Assembly (NCBI GenBank): GCA_021803885.1
Contig: JAJZKY010000342.1
Location: 1-5,785 of the forward strand
DNA from: Planctomycetota bacterium
GTDB lineage: Bacteria; Planctomycetota; Phycisphaerae; WQYP01; JAJZKY01
Length of the DNA stretch: 5,785 nucleotides
Direction of reading: 5' to 3'
Made by a program: the position numbers and the translations under genes. Of the stretch, positions 1 through 5,785 are shown piece by piece. A model generated the notes under the pieces. That model did not search any database and was not told where the DNA came from. It saw only the letters and a program-made list of their open reading frames with translations. Numbering within the stretch: the first letter of the stretch is position 1; the number at the start of each line of letters is the position of its first letter.

Positions 1-3000
1 GTCTCAACCATGTATCCCCACGAGGGAAGGGTGGTTTGATTGGCCATGCGGGCGGCAACGTCATGGCCGCCAAACCGTGAGAGCGCCTGCAGCAGCGCCC
101 GTGTGCTCAAGAACCCGGTTGTCAGGTGGCCGCCGGCCCGCTGCACTGCCGCCAGCAGTTTTTGAAACGCCTTGGAGGCAAGCGGTTCGTCAAGCAAGGC
201 GAATTCAAGCGCCAGCGCATAGCAACCCTGGGCATTACCTCGAATGGTTCCATCGGCGGACACGAAGGCTTTGGTAAACGCACGGCGAATATTTGAAAAA
301 AGCGCGGCATAATGCTGCTGCCAATGCTTCTCGCCAAGCACACGAGCCATTCGGCTCATGATGTCGGCGGAATGTGCGAAGTATGCGGTTGCGGCAATCT
401 CTTTAGGCGTTACGGGGTTGCCGGCGCTGAGCCAGTCGCCCCAATCATTGCCTCGCTGGTAGGCCCAGAGGTGATTGGGATTATTGCTGGCAACCCAGTC
501 AACCCAACGGCGCGCTGCCGCAAAGTGCCTTTCAATAATGCGCTTGTCGCCGGTATGAAGATAAAGGTCCCAGGGAAGACTCATGCCGCAGTCTGCCCAG
601 CCCGGCGAGCCGGCGACAAATTCGCTGCCGCGCAGTTGTGCGTGGGGAGTGATATCGCAAAAGCGACCTTGTGGCGTCTGCGAATCACGAATATCTACGG
701 TGTACTTGCCGAAAAATGCGGCAGTGTCCATGTTAAGCATGGCGGTGTTTACGCAGTCGCGTATGTCGCCCAGCCAGGCCAACCGCTCGGCCCGCGCTGC
801 ACAGCCGGTGGGCACGTCAAAAAGCATATTCCACTGAGTCCAGCGGGTGGCCTGCATGAGTTTGTTATAGAGCGGGTTAGAACATTCAAATTCACTGGTG
901 GAAGCTATTTCAGCACGCACACTTTGGCCTATCAGCGTCTGCGCAGTCGGCGCATGCGTCAGCCCGCGTACCTCCACGTAACGGAAGCCATGCCAGGTAA
1001 AGTGCGGCTCAAGCGTGCGGGGGCCTTTGCCATCTAAAATATAATCTTCCCGCTGGAGTGTTCCCCACAGATTGCGCACCGAGATATTGCCATTGTCGTT
1101 CAGGCATTCGGCATGGCGCAGGGTAATGTGTGTGCCTGCCGGCCCATCGGTGGTGAGTCGGCACCAGCCGGAGAACTCCTGGCCAAAATCAAAAACGAAA
1201 ACCCCCGGCGAAACCTCGCGATGGCTTACCGGCCGCAGGGTACGATTGCGCGTAACATGCTGCGTGCGATGCCAGGTTAAGGGCGTGTCGTCTCGGGGAA
1301 TCGTAAAGGCGGGCGACCACGAGGCCGCGCCAAAGCCGGGCATATCCCAGCCGGGCTGTTCGAGCCGCAAATCCTGAAACTCCCCGGCCAGCGGATCGCT
1401 GTAGCGGATGGGGCCTTCAAGCGTGCTACGCCAGCTTTCATCGCCGGCAATTACTTGCGTGCGGCCGTTGGCATATTGCAGTTCAAGCTGCAGCAATGCT
1501 TTGGGCACGTAGCCGAAGATGTAGCACATATCCGACAGGTTCATATGGCCGGCGTACCAGCCGTAACCAAGTCGGCACGCAATGGCATTTTCGCCGGCTT
1601 GAATCAAGGACGTAACATCAAACGTGTCGTAGCAAACGCGCTTGTTAAACTCAGTAAAGCCGGGAGCCAGCAGGGCGTTTGACGCGGCTTTGCCATTAAT
1701 GTTTACTTCGTAAAAACCGCGCGCGGTAACGTAAAGTGTTGCCCGCTGCAGGTTCGCACCTGCGGTAAACTCACGGCGCAGCAGGGCCACGCGACAGAGG
1801 GTTTGTTCTGCGGGAATATCCCGGATTCGTTGCTCTTGAAACGCTTCAGGGGCGTATTCAAAGTAACCGTTACCGTTGGGAAGCGGTGGCGGCTCCGCCA
1901 CGAGTGCCGGCGGCGGCGGGCACCAGAATATGGCCGGGCCATTATGCGTGAGATACTTTTGCGAAATCGCGCCGGTTTCAACCGAGTCGGAGCAGAATAC
2001 ATTGCAATTGGCCGCCAGTTCTTTGGCTCCATGAAAAATCTCGATGCGGCCCAGCGCGAAGGTGTACCAGCGGCCTTCCCAGTAGGGCAGCTTGGTTACG
2101 ATTATTTTTACAAACCTGGCTCGCACCGGCGAAAAGCTCAGTCGCGGCGGATTTATGACCGGCGGTCGCGGGTTGGGCAGGTCGTTTTGAGTATGATCTA
2201 TCGCCAGTGCTGCATCGCTAAAATCTTTACGATTAGCCGTTTGAATCTTCAATCGCAGCGGATACAAAAAGCTTGCATAGTCGGGGCTCAGGCCCGGCGG
2301 ACGGACCGGCTGGAGGACAATGGTATCTATTAATTGGGCCTTGCCGAGGTCTATTACGATCCATTTGGCGGCATCCGCATGTTCGGTCATCTCGGCGCGG
2401 TAGCAATGCTGCGGCACACGCGGATAATTAGCCGGTGTGGCAAGCGTTGCATCGGTGAGCCATTTAGCTTGCCAATCGGTGGGATTAAGCAGCCCCATGG
2501 TCCAAAATGCCGGCTCGCCGCGTGCTGACGCTTCTGTACCCCACGGTGAGAGCCGATCGGCCTGATCCCACACGCGAACGCGCCAGAAATATCGTTCACG
2601 CGCTGCAAGTGCCTTGGTCGGCACAACAACTGCCGCCGATGGCTGGCTGGCGACACGGCCGCTATCCCATACATCAGCCAGGCCTGCCGCGAGGTGTTGA
2701 GGTGAACTTGCCACCTGCACCTGCCAAGCTGTTTGCGATAGTCCGCGCAGGTTGCCGGACAACTCGGTAAGCTGCCAGGTCAGCCGCGGATTGACCTCAT
2801 CTATTCCCAATGGATTAACCATTGCTTCGCAACGAAGGGCTGTTGGTCGCAGCGGCGAAGAATTCGCGGCTTGCTCGCCTGCCAGGGCGCCATTGGCGCC
2901 GCCTTCCACCGTTGCGGCCATTACAGTGCCGGTGGCAATGGCCAACAGGTCTCTGCGGGAAATGGCGTTCGATGGCGCGATTGTTTTTTTGGATTGTGCA

Positions 3001-3023
3001 GAGGTGCTTATTGGGTTGCTCAT
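1..3023 (-). CDS. GH78 alpha-L-rhamnosidase-like protein, Tat-exported, C-terminus cut by window edge
   Basis: I read 1007 consecutive sense codons from ATG 3023-3021 to the left edge. GH78 enzymes remove terminal alpha-L-rhamnose from glycans and glycosides by an inverting mechanism. Residues 22-49 form a Tat-type signal: S-R-R-D-L-L, an Ala/Gly-rich segment, and a likely cleavage site after A-L-A at 46-48, so export is expected. Visible regions in order are: a fibronectin-III-like region (about 60-190); a discoidin-like insert (about 210-332); a Pro-rich linker (about 367-385); the GH78 N-terminal beta domain (about 405-565); a second beta domain containing FDFGQEFSGW (about 590-687); and the (alpha/alpha)6 catalytic barrel from about 708. 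The catalytic motif reads GCAARAERLAWLGD (740-753). It keeps the general-acid Glu746 and Asp753 but lacks two usual acidic residues. The visible end, PSWGYMVE, normally lies just before the general-base Glu, which is outside the window. AAGGAAG 5 nt upstream supports the start. Family assignment is strong; substrate is unknown. Confidence 0.93.
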   Translation of the reverse strand, partial: MSNPISTSAQSKKTIAPSNAISRRDLLAIATGTVMAATVEGGANGALAGEQAANSSPLRPTALRCEAMVNPLGIDEVNPRLTWQLTELSGNLRGLSQTAWQVQVASSPQHLAAGLADVWDSGRVASQPSAAVVVPTKALAARERYFWRVRVWDQADRLSPWGTEASARGEPAFWTMGLLNPTDWQAKWLTDATLATPANYPRVPQHCYRAEMTEHADAAKWIVIDLGKAQLIDTIVLQPVRPPGLSPDYASFLYPLRLKIQTANRKDFSDAALAIDHTQNDLPNPRPPVINPPRLSFSPVRARFVKIIVTKLPYWEGRWYTFALGRIEIFHGAKELAANCNVFCSDSVETGAISQKYLTHNGPAIFWCPPPPALVAEPPPLPNGNGYFEYAPEAFQEQRIRDIPAEQTLCRVALLRREFTAGANLQRATLYVTARGFYEVNINGKAASNALLAPGFTEFNKRVCYDTFDVTSLIQAGENAIACRLGYGWYAGHMNLSDMCYIFGYVPKALLQLELQYANGRTQVIAGDESWRSTLEGPIRYSDPLAGEFQDLRLEQPGWDMPGFGAASWSPAFTIPRDDTPLTWHRTQHVTRNRTLRPVSHREVSPGVFVFDFGQEFSGWCRLTTDGPAGTHITLRHAECLNDNGNISVRNLWGTLQREDYILDGKGPRTLEPHFTWHGFRYVEVRGLTHAPTAQTLIGQSVRAEIASTSEFECSNPLYNKLMQATRWTQWNMLFDVPTGCAARAERLAWLGDIRDCVNTAMLNMDTAAFFGKYTVDIRDSQTPQGRFCDITPHAQLRGSEFVAGSPGWADCGMSLPWDLYLHTGDKRIIERHFAAARRWVDWVASNNPNHLWAYQRGNDWGDWLSAGNPVTPKEIAATAYFAHSADIMSRMARVLGEKHWQQHYAALFSNIRRAFTKAFVSADGTIRGNAQGCYALALEFALLDEPLASKAFQKLLAAVQRAGGHLTTGFLSTRALLQALSRFGGHDVAARMANQTTLPSWGYMVE

Positions 3024-3028
3024 AAACA

Positions 3029-3035
3029 CTTCCTT
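3029..3035 (-). promoter_or_regulatory. Shine-Dalgarno of the GH78 gene
   Basis: On the minus strand the sequence reads AAGGAAG, 5 nt before the ATG at 3023-3021. This fixes the start of the rhamnosidase-like gene directly upstream of a complete Tat signal peptide. Confidence 0.75.
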
Positions 3036-3103
3036 GTAAAGGCCGGCATGCGGGTTCGCAGCGAGGCTGTGTTATTACAAATTCACACCTGTCAGCCTAT
3101 GGG

Positions 3104-3130
3104 TTGAACCATTCAGGATTAACGTATAAT
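3104..3130 (+). promoter_or_regulatory. Candidate sigma-70-type promoter for gcvT-gcvH
   Basis: A perfect -10 hexamer TATAAT lies at 3125-3130. The best -35 candidate is TTGAAC at 3104-3109, which leaves a 15-nt spacer, shorter than the usual 16-18. Transcription would start near 3137 and give a leader of roughly 58 nt before the gcvT GTG. The box lies in the divergent intergenic region facing gcvT. The -10 match is strong; the -35 is only moderate, so this is a prediction from consensus. Confidence 0.5.
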
Positions 3131-3148
3131 AACCGGGCTTTCTTGCTT

Positions 3149-3183
3149 TGCGGGTGGTCCGCAGGCAATGGGCCGCACTTGCC
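3149..3183 (+). other. Two adjacent small hairpins in the gcvT leader
   Basis: Two perfect 5-bp stems abut each other. The first is TGCGG (3149-3153) with CCGCA (3159-3163) around a 5-nt loop. The second is GGCAA (3164-3168) with TTGCC (3179-3183) around a 10-nt loop. The second stem ends immediately before the gcvT Shine-Dalgarno at 3184, and its strand and loop cover the alternative in-frame ATG at 3168-3170. The leader is too short for a glycine riboswitch and I see no such motif. A role in translation is only a possibility, since stems this short occur by chance. Confidence 0.3.
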
Positions 3184-3188
3184 AGAGG
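3184..3188 (+). promoter_or_regulatory. Shine-Dalgarno selecting the GTG start of gcvT
   Basis: AGAGG lies 6 nt before GTG 3195-3197. The alternative in-frame ATG at 3168 has no comparable purine-rich site upstream. It would also add nine residues (M-G-R-T-C-Q-R-I-P) before the usual short GcvT N-terminus. The GTG start is therefore preferred. Confidence 0.65.
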
Positions 3189-3194
3189 ATACCC

Positions 3195-3911
3195 GTGACC
3201 GATACTGCTGCTACTGCATCGCTGCTTAAAACGCCATTTTACGATTTTCATGTTAAGCAGGGCGCCCGCATTGTGGATTTTGCCGGATGGGCCATGCCGC
3301 TCATGTACAGGGGCATTATCGCCGAGCATCAGCACACGCGGCAGGCGGCGTCTATTTTTGATGTGTCGCATATGGGGCGGTTTAAATTCTCCGGAAAAGA
3401 CGCCATGCGTTTTCTACAACATATCATCACCCGAAATTTACAAAAGGCGGTGGTCGGCCAGTCGCTTTACAGCCTGGTGTGCAACCCTGCCGGCGGCGTG
3501 CTTGATGATATTATTGTCTCGCGATTTGACGACCACTGGTTGATGGTATGCAATGCCTCGAACCGCACCAAGCTGTTGGCCTGGTTTGAGCAGCACCGCA
3601 CCGGCTTTGATGTAACCATTGAAGACCAAACCTTTGAAACCGCCATGATCGCCCTGCAAGGCCCGCAGGTGATCGCCAAACTGGAGCAGGCCCTTGGCGA
3701 GCCGCTTTCGCAAATAAAGCGTTACCATTGCAAGCAGTTGCGATATCTGTTTTTTAACTTTACGGTGTTTCGCAGCGGTTACACTGGCGAAGATGGCGTC
3801 GAGATTATTTGGCGGCAACAAGCTGGCCCAGATGGCCATGGGCTTTTTGGCCAAGTCCGGCAAAGACCCCAGGGAGCAAACGCTTCAACCTGCGGGCCTG
3901 GGCGCACGTGA
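3195..3911 (+). CDS. gcvT: Aminomethyltransferase GcvT (glycine cleavage T protein), N-terminal part of a frameshifted gene
   Basis: GcvT takes the aminomethyl group from lipoylated GcvH and uses tetrahydrofolate to release ammonia and form 5,10-methylene-THF, in the cytoplasm. From GTG 3195 the first 205 residues are clear GcvT: LLKTPFYDFH (10-19), VDFAGWAMP (27-35), FDVSHMGRF (55-63), the GGVLDD motif (100-105) containing the aspartate essential in characterised T proteins, ALQGPQ (153-158) and GYTGEDGVEII (195-205). After codon 205 (ending at 3809) the homology stops. The frame then runs 33 unrelated residues to a TGA at 3909-3911, while the missing family sequence continues in the +1 frame. 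Without correction the product would lack the GLGARDTLR region and the C-terminal domain and would almost certainly be inactive. The start rests on AGAGG at 3184-3188; ATG 3168 is the less likely alternative. Confidence 0.88.
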   Translation: MTDTAATASLLKTPFYDFHVKQGARIVDFAGWAMPLMYRGIIAEHQHTRQAASIFDVSHMGRFKFSGKDAMRFLQHIITRNLQKAVVGQSLYSLVCNPAGGVLDDIIVSRFDDHWLMVCNASNRTKLLAWFEQHRTGFDVTIEDQTFETAMIALQGPQVIAKLEQALGEPLSQIKRYHCKQLRYLFFNFTVFRSGYTGEDGVEIIWRQQAGPDGHGLFGQVRQRPQGANASTCGPGRT

Positions 3912-4314
3912 CACCCTGCGAATTGAGGCCGGCATGCCGCTTTACGGCCATGAACTTTCAGAAAGCATTAATCCTATTGCCGCGGGGCTTGGCTGGGCCG
4001 TTGCCGATGATAAGGATTTTATCGGCGCTGCAGCCCTGGCCGAAGTGCGCCGCAGCGGCCCGGCAGAAAAACTCGTCGGTCTGCATATAGAGGGCCCGCG
4101 CACACCGCGTGCCGATGCGGCCGTATTGGCCGCCGGTCAGCCGGTTGGGCGTATCACCAGCAGTTGTCCCAGCCCTACGCTCAATCGAACCATTGCCATG
4201 GCGTTTGTGCCAGCCGCACATGCGGCGGTGGGCACGGCACTGGCGGTAGACTTGCGTGGTGCGCCGGTGGCGGCAACGGTAACGCCGCTGCCCTTCTACA
4301 AACGCCCGGCTTAG
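3793..4314 (+). CDS. gcvT: Aminomethyltransferase GcvT, C-terminal part after the frameshift
   Basis: This frame supplies the rest of GcvT. Genuine homology begins at about 3811-3820. The ATG at 3793 is only the first in-frame ATG, and its first six residues lie in the overlap with the upstream part. In joined numbering it carries GLGARDTLRIEAGMPLYGHE (234-253), the hallmark of the family, then NPIAAGLGW (259-267), KDFIG (273-277), KLVGL (292-296) and SPTLNRTIAMAFV (326-338), ending at TAG 4312-4314. Dropping one T from 3808-3810 gives a 372-residue protein, close to the family's usual 360-375. All landmarks after the break are well preserved, so the lesion is either very recent or a base-calling/assembly error. 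No convincing ribosome binding site precedes 3793, so separate translation of this half is unlikely. Confidence 0.85.
   Translation: MASRLFGGNKLAQMAMGFLAKSGKDPREQTLQPAGLGARDTLRIEAGMPLYGHELSESINPIAAGLGWAVADDKDFIGAAALAEVRRSGPAEKLVGLHIEGPRTPRADAAVLAAGQPVGRITSSCPSPTLNRTIAMAFVPAAHAAVGTALAVDLRGAPVAATVTPLPFYKRPA
3801..3820 (+). other. gcvT: Frameshift site within gcvT
   Basis: The upstream frame matches GcvT through E-I-I, encoded at 3801-3809. The downstream frame reads G-G-N-K-L-A from 3811. Omitting one T of the run at 3808-3810 joins the two into one 372-codon gene. Two missing bases would also restore the frame. The T run is only three bases long, and I see neither a classic slippery heptamer nor an evident downstream pseudoknot, so programmed frameshifting is not favoured. 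Confidence 0.75.
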
Positions 4315-4403
4315 GTTACATTTTGCGGTTGTCAGCCGGCTATGCGTCGGTTTGCCGCCGCGGCACCCGCCAGGGAAGATGCAGTAGCCCGGCGATTTAA
4401 CGT

Positions 4404-4409
4404 AAAGGA
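4404..4409 (+). promoter_or_regulatory. Shine-Dalgarno selecting the ATG 4417 start of gcvH
   Basis: AAAGGA lies 7 nt before ATG 4417. The same frame is open upstream to an ATG at 4342, but that start would add 25 Arg/Ala-rich residues that GcvH proteins do not have. Confidence 0.75.
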
Positions 4410-4416
4410 TAACTCC

Positions 4417-4797
4417 ATGGCTTCACCGGCAGATCGCTTTTATACCGACACACACGAATGGCTCAAGCTGGATGGCGACTCGCTCCTATGCGGCATCACG
4501 CGCTTTGCTGTCGAAGAGCTTACCGATGTCACCTATGTGGACTTGCCTGCGATAGGCAAGGTTGTTGCCGCCGGCAAGGCCTACGGTGAGATTGAATCGG
4601 TCAAGGCCACGAGCGAACTTTACTCGCCGGTGGATGGCGCAGTGGCGGCCATCAACGACAAAGTTAAAGCCGACCCCAGCCTGGTTAACCAGGACCCGTA
4701 CGAGGCAGGCTGGCTGGTGCGCATCAAAACCGATCGCAAGGACTTTTCGAGCTTTATGACTGCGGCCCAATACGATGCCAAACACGCAACGGCGTAA
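4417..4797 (+). CDS. gcvH: Glycine cleavage system H protein (lipoyl carrier)
   Basis: GcvH carries the aminomethyl intermediate on a lipoyl-lysine arm between the P, T and L proteins of the glycine cleavage complex. The 126-residue product is full length for the family. It shows the N-terminal FYTDTHEW (8-15), GITRFAVEELTDVTYVDLP (26-44), and the lipoyl-attachment segment GEIESVKATSELYSPVDG (57-74). Lys63 of E-S-V-K-A is the predicted lipoylation site. The C-terminal NQDPYEAGWLVRI (91-103) is also typical. It lies 102 nt after gcvT in the same direction. I see no terminator or promoter in that gap, so co-transcription from the promoter near 3125 is likely. The frame is intact, in contrast to gcvT. 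No gcvP follows: the next gene is convergent with only 36 bp between the stop codons. Confidence 0.97.
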   Translation: MASPADRFYTDTHEWLKLDGDSLLCGITRFAVEELTDVTYVDLPAIGKVVAAGKAYGEIESVKATSELYSPVDGAVAAINDKVKADPSLVNQDPYEAGWLVRIKTDRKDFSSFMTAAQYDAKHATA

Positions 4798-4833
4798 GCC
4801 GGCGCGGGTTCGTATTCTCGTTCACATCAATCT

Positions 4834-5785
4834 TCAAAAAGCCTGGTCAACGTCCGCGGCGGTTTTGGCCCTGCCCGCCGGTGGCACAATGGCGTCCTTC
4901 TCGGCTTGATCGCGAATAATCAAGGCGGTATACGCGGGGTTGGCAAATCGAATCTTTAGCACGCCACGGCTTATGTCGGCAAATTTAAGGCGATAGACCC
5001 CATTTGGCTTGTTCTGAAGGATGGCCAAGCCTATCAAAAATGCGATGGTTCCCACCGCGATGCCCATCGCCATCCCATAGTGGCCGCGTTTTTCTTCAAG
5101 TCGCCAGCTCGTAATAAGCCCTATTGCCACCGCACCAACTAGCGTCACCGCCGTTGCGAGTCTAAGGGCGTGCGTAATTTTTCGCTGGCAATGACGGCAA
5201 ATCGGTGCGGCGATAAGCTTCTTGCCGCCAATAGCTGGCTTAAGAATACCATCAGGCGGGCCGAGGCATTGGCAGCACAGCGGTGGAAAACTCAGCTGCC
5301 CAGCGCGAAAAAATGCCCATTGCCCAGCCAAGGCCTTGGTCGGTTCTACCGACGGCACAGCCACCCACTTCGGATACGGCCTGTCGGGTGTTTTGACCGG
5401 CATTTCAGCCGGTGGCGTACCGATGGGAACGTCGGGCTTGCCCGGCCGGCGATTGGGGTTGACGGTACTGCGTAGCAGGTAGGCGAGCAGCAGCAACGCC
5501 AACCCAGCCATCATCGGAAAAGCCGCACAGGCGATGGCCAACTCATTGATACCCATCCTGGGGTGCGCCCCGATAGCATCGCTGAAAGGATACACGAGCG
5601 CTCCCGCTACCACGCCTGTGCCGAGCAGCAAGAATCCTTTTTGGGTGAGGCCGCGGTAGCGGGCCGAGCGATAGGCCGCGATGAGTGATTGATTCACGTG
5701 CCGGCATTTTGGGCAGGGCACCAGGTCGGCGTCGGTGCGGAGCATACGTGCCAGTCGCTTTTCAGCGTCTTTTTGCGGAGAATTT
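4834..5785 (-). CDS. Zinc-ribbon membrane protein of unknown function, N-terminus beyond window edge
   Basis: I do not recognise a named family. An ATG at 5745-5743 would give 303 residues, but the frame stays open through the right edge, adding at least N-S-P-Q-K-D-A-E-K-R-L-A-R before that Met. No ribosome binding site is obvious upstream of 5745, so the start probably lies outside the window. Numbering from that Met, a CPKC pair at 11-14 precedes two hydrophobic helices (about 37-57 and 68-91). A Pro-rich linker follows (about 96-134), then CCQC (157-160) and CRHC (183-186), which could form one zinc-ribbon knuckle pair, and two more helices (about 196-214 and 223-243). A soluble tail contains IRFANPAYTALI. 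Four membrane spans with alternating cysteine pairs suggest an inner-membrane protein with cytoplasmic metal-binding ribbons. The lone CPKC may pair with a CxxC further upstream. Function is unknown; it is convergent with gcvH. Confidence 0.82.
   Translation of the reverse strand, partial: NSPQKDAEKRLARMLRTDADLVPCPKCRHVNQSLIAAYRSARYRGLTQKGFLLLGTGVVAGALVYPFSDAIGAHPRMGINELAIACAAFPMMAGLALLLLAYLLRSTVNPNRRPGKPDVPIGTPPAEMPVKTPDRPYPKWVAVPSVEPTKALAGQWAFFRAGQLSFPPLCCQCLGPPDGILKPAIGGKKLIAAPICRHCQRKITHALRLATAVTLVGAVAIGLITSWRLEEKRGHYGMAMGIAVGTIAFLIGLAILQNKPNGVYRLKFADISRGVLKIRFANPAYTALIIRDQAEKDAIVPPAGRAKTAADVDQAF

Noticed and set aside
312..1037. A 241-codon open frame on the plus strand opposite the GH78 gene
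   Set aside because: It lies fully antisense to recognisable GH78 domains, has no ribosome binding site I can see and no recognisable protein motif. Long antisense frames are expected opposite GC-rich coding sequence.
1908..1920. CGG-type triplet repeat
   Set aside because: It is a four-codon proline run inside the GH78 linker, too short to be treated as a repeat element.
1803..2333. A 176-codon open frame on the plus strand
   Set aside because: It is antisense to the linker and discoidin-like part of the GH78 gene, with an Arg-rich, low-complexity translation typical of a shadow frame.
3137..3194. Possible glycine riboswitch ahead of gcvT
   Set aside because: The leader after the predicted transcription start is only about 58 nt, too short for a glycine aptamer, and I see none of its conserved structure.
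3801..3830. Programmed ribosomal frameshift in gcvT
   Set aside because: No slippery heptamer or strong downstream structure was visible, and gcvT is not known to use recoding, so an error or mutation is the simpler reading.
4342..4416. N-terminal extension of gcvH from ATG 4342
   Set aside because: The extension is Arg/Ala-rich and unlike GcvH, and a well-placed AAAGGA supports ATG 4417.
4798..4833. Possible bidirectional terminator between gcvH and the convergent gene
   Set aside because: I could not find an inverted repeat with a following T run in the 36-bp gap.

Overview
The window carries the 5' part of a large secreted-type glycoside hydrolase gene on the minus strand. Next to it, divergently transcribed on the plus strand, is a glycine-cleavage pair (gcvT, gcvH). 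At the right edge a zinc-ribbon membrane protein gene lies on the minus strand and converges on gcvH. The DNA is moderately GC-rich by eye. A Tat-exported GH78 alpha-L-rhamnosidase-like enzyme with a discoidin-like insert, together with a multi-CxxC four-helix membrane protein, suggests a polysaccharide-degrading member of the Planctomycetota/PVC group. That placement is an inference from gene style, not from a marker gene.

Layout. 1-3023 (minus) is one uninterrupted reading frame of 1007 codons encoding a GH78 family protein. It has a Tat signal, a fibronectin-III-like region, a discoidin-like insert, the GH78 N-terminal beta domains and most of the catalytic barrel. The left window edge cuts it a few residues before the expected general-base glutamate. 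3024-3194 is the divergent intergenic region. It holds a perfect TATAAT box facing gcvT, two back-to-back small hairpins, and a Shine-Dalgarno that points to a GTG start for gcvT. 3195-4314 (plus) is gcvT, whose reading frame is broken by an apparent single extra base near 3808-3810. 4315-4416 is a short gap in which I see only the gcvH ribosome binding site. 4417-4797 (plus) is an intact gcvH. 4834-5785 (minus) is the zinc-ribbon membrane protein, which is open through the right edge and therefore incomplete.

Function. GcvT and GcvH are the aminomethyltransferase and lipoyl-carrier subunits of the glycine cleavage system. The decarboxylase GcvP is not next to them, because gcvH is followed at once by a convergent gene. 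The rhamnosidase-like gene and the zinc-ribbon gene have no evident functional link to glycine cleavage. I see no mobile element, CRISPR array, RNA gene or convincing new system here. The points most worth a second look are the gcvT frameshift, the altered active-site motif of the GH78 protein, and the unseen N-terminus of the zinc-ribbon protein.
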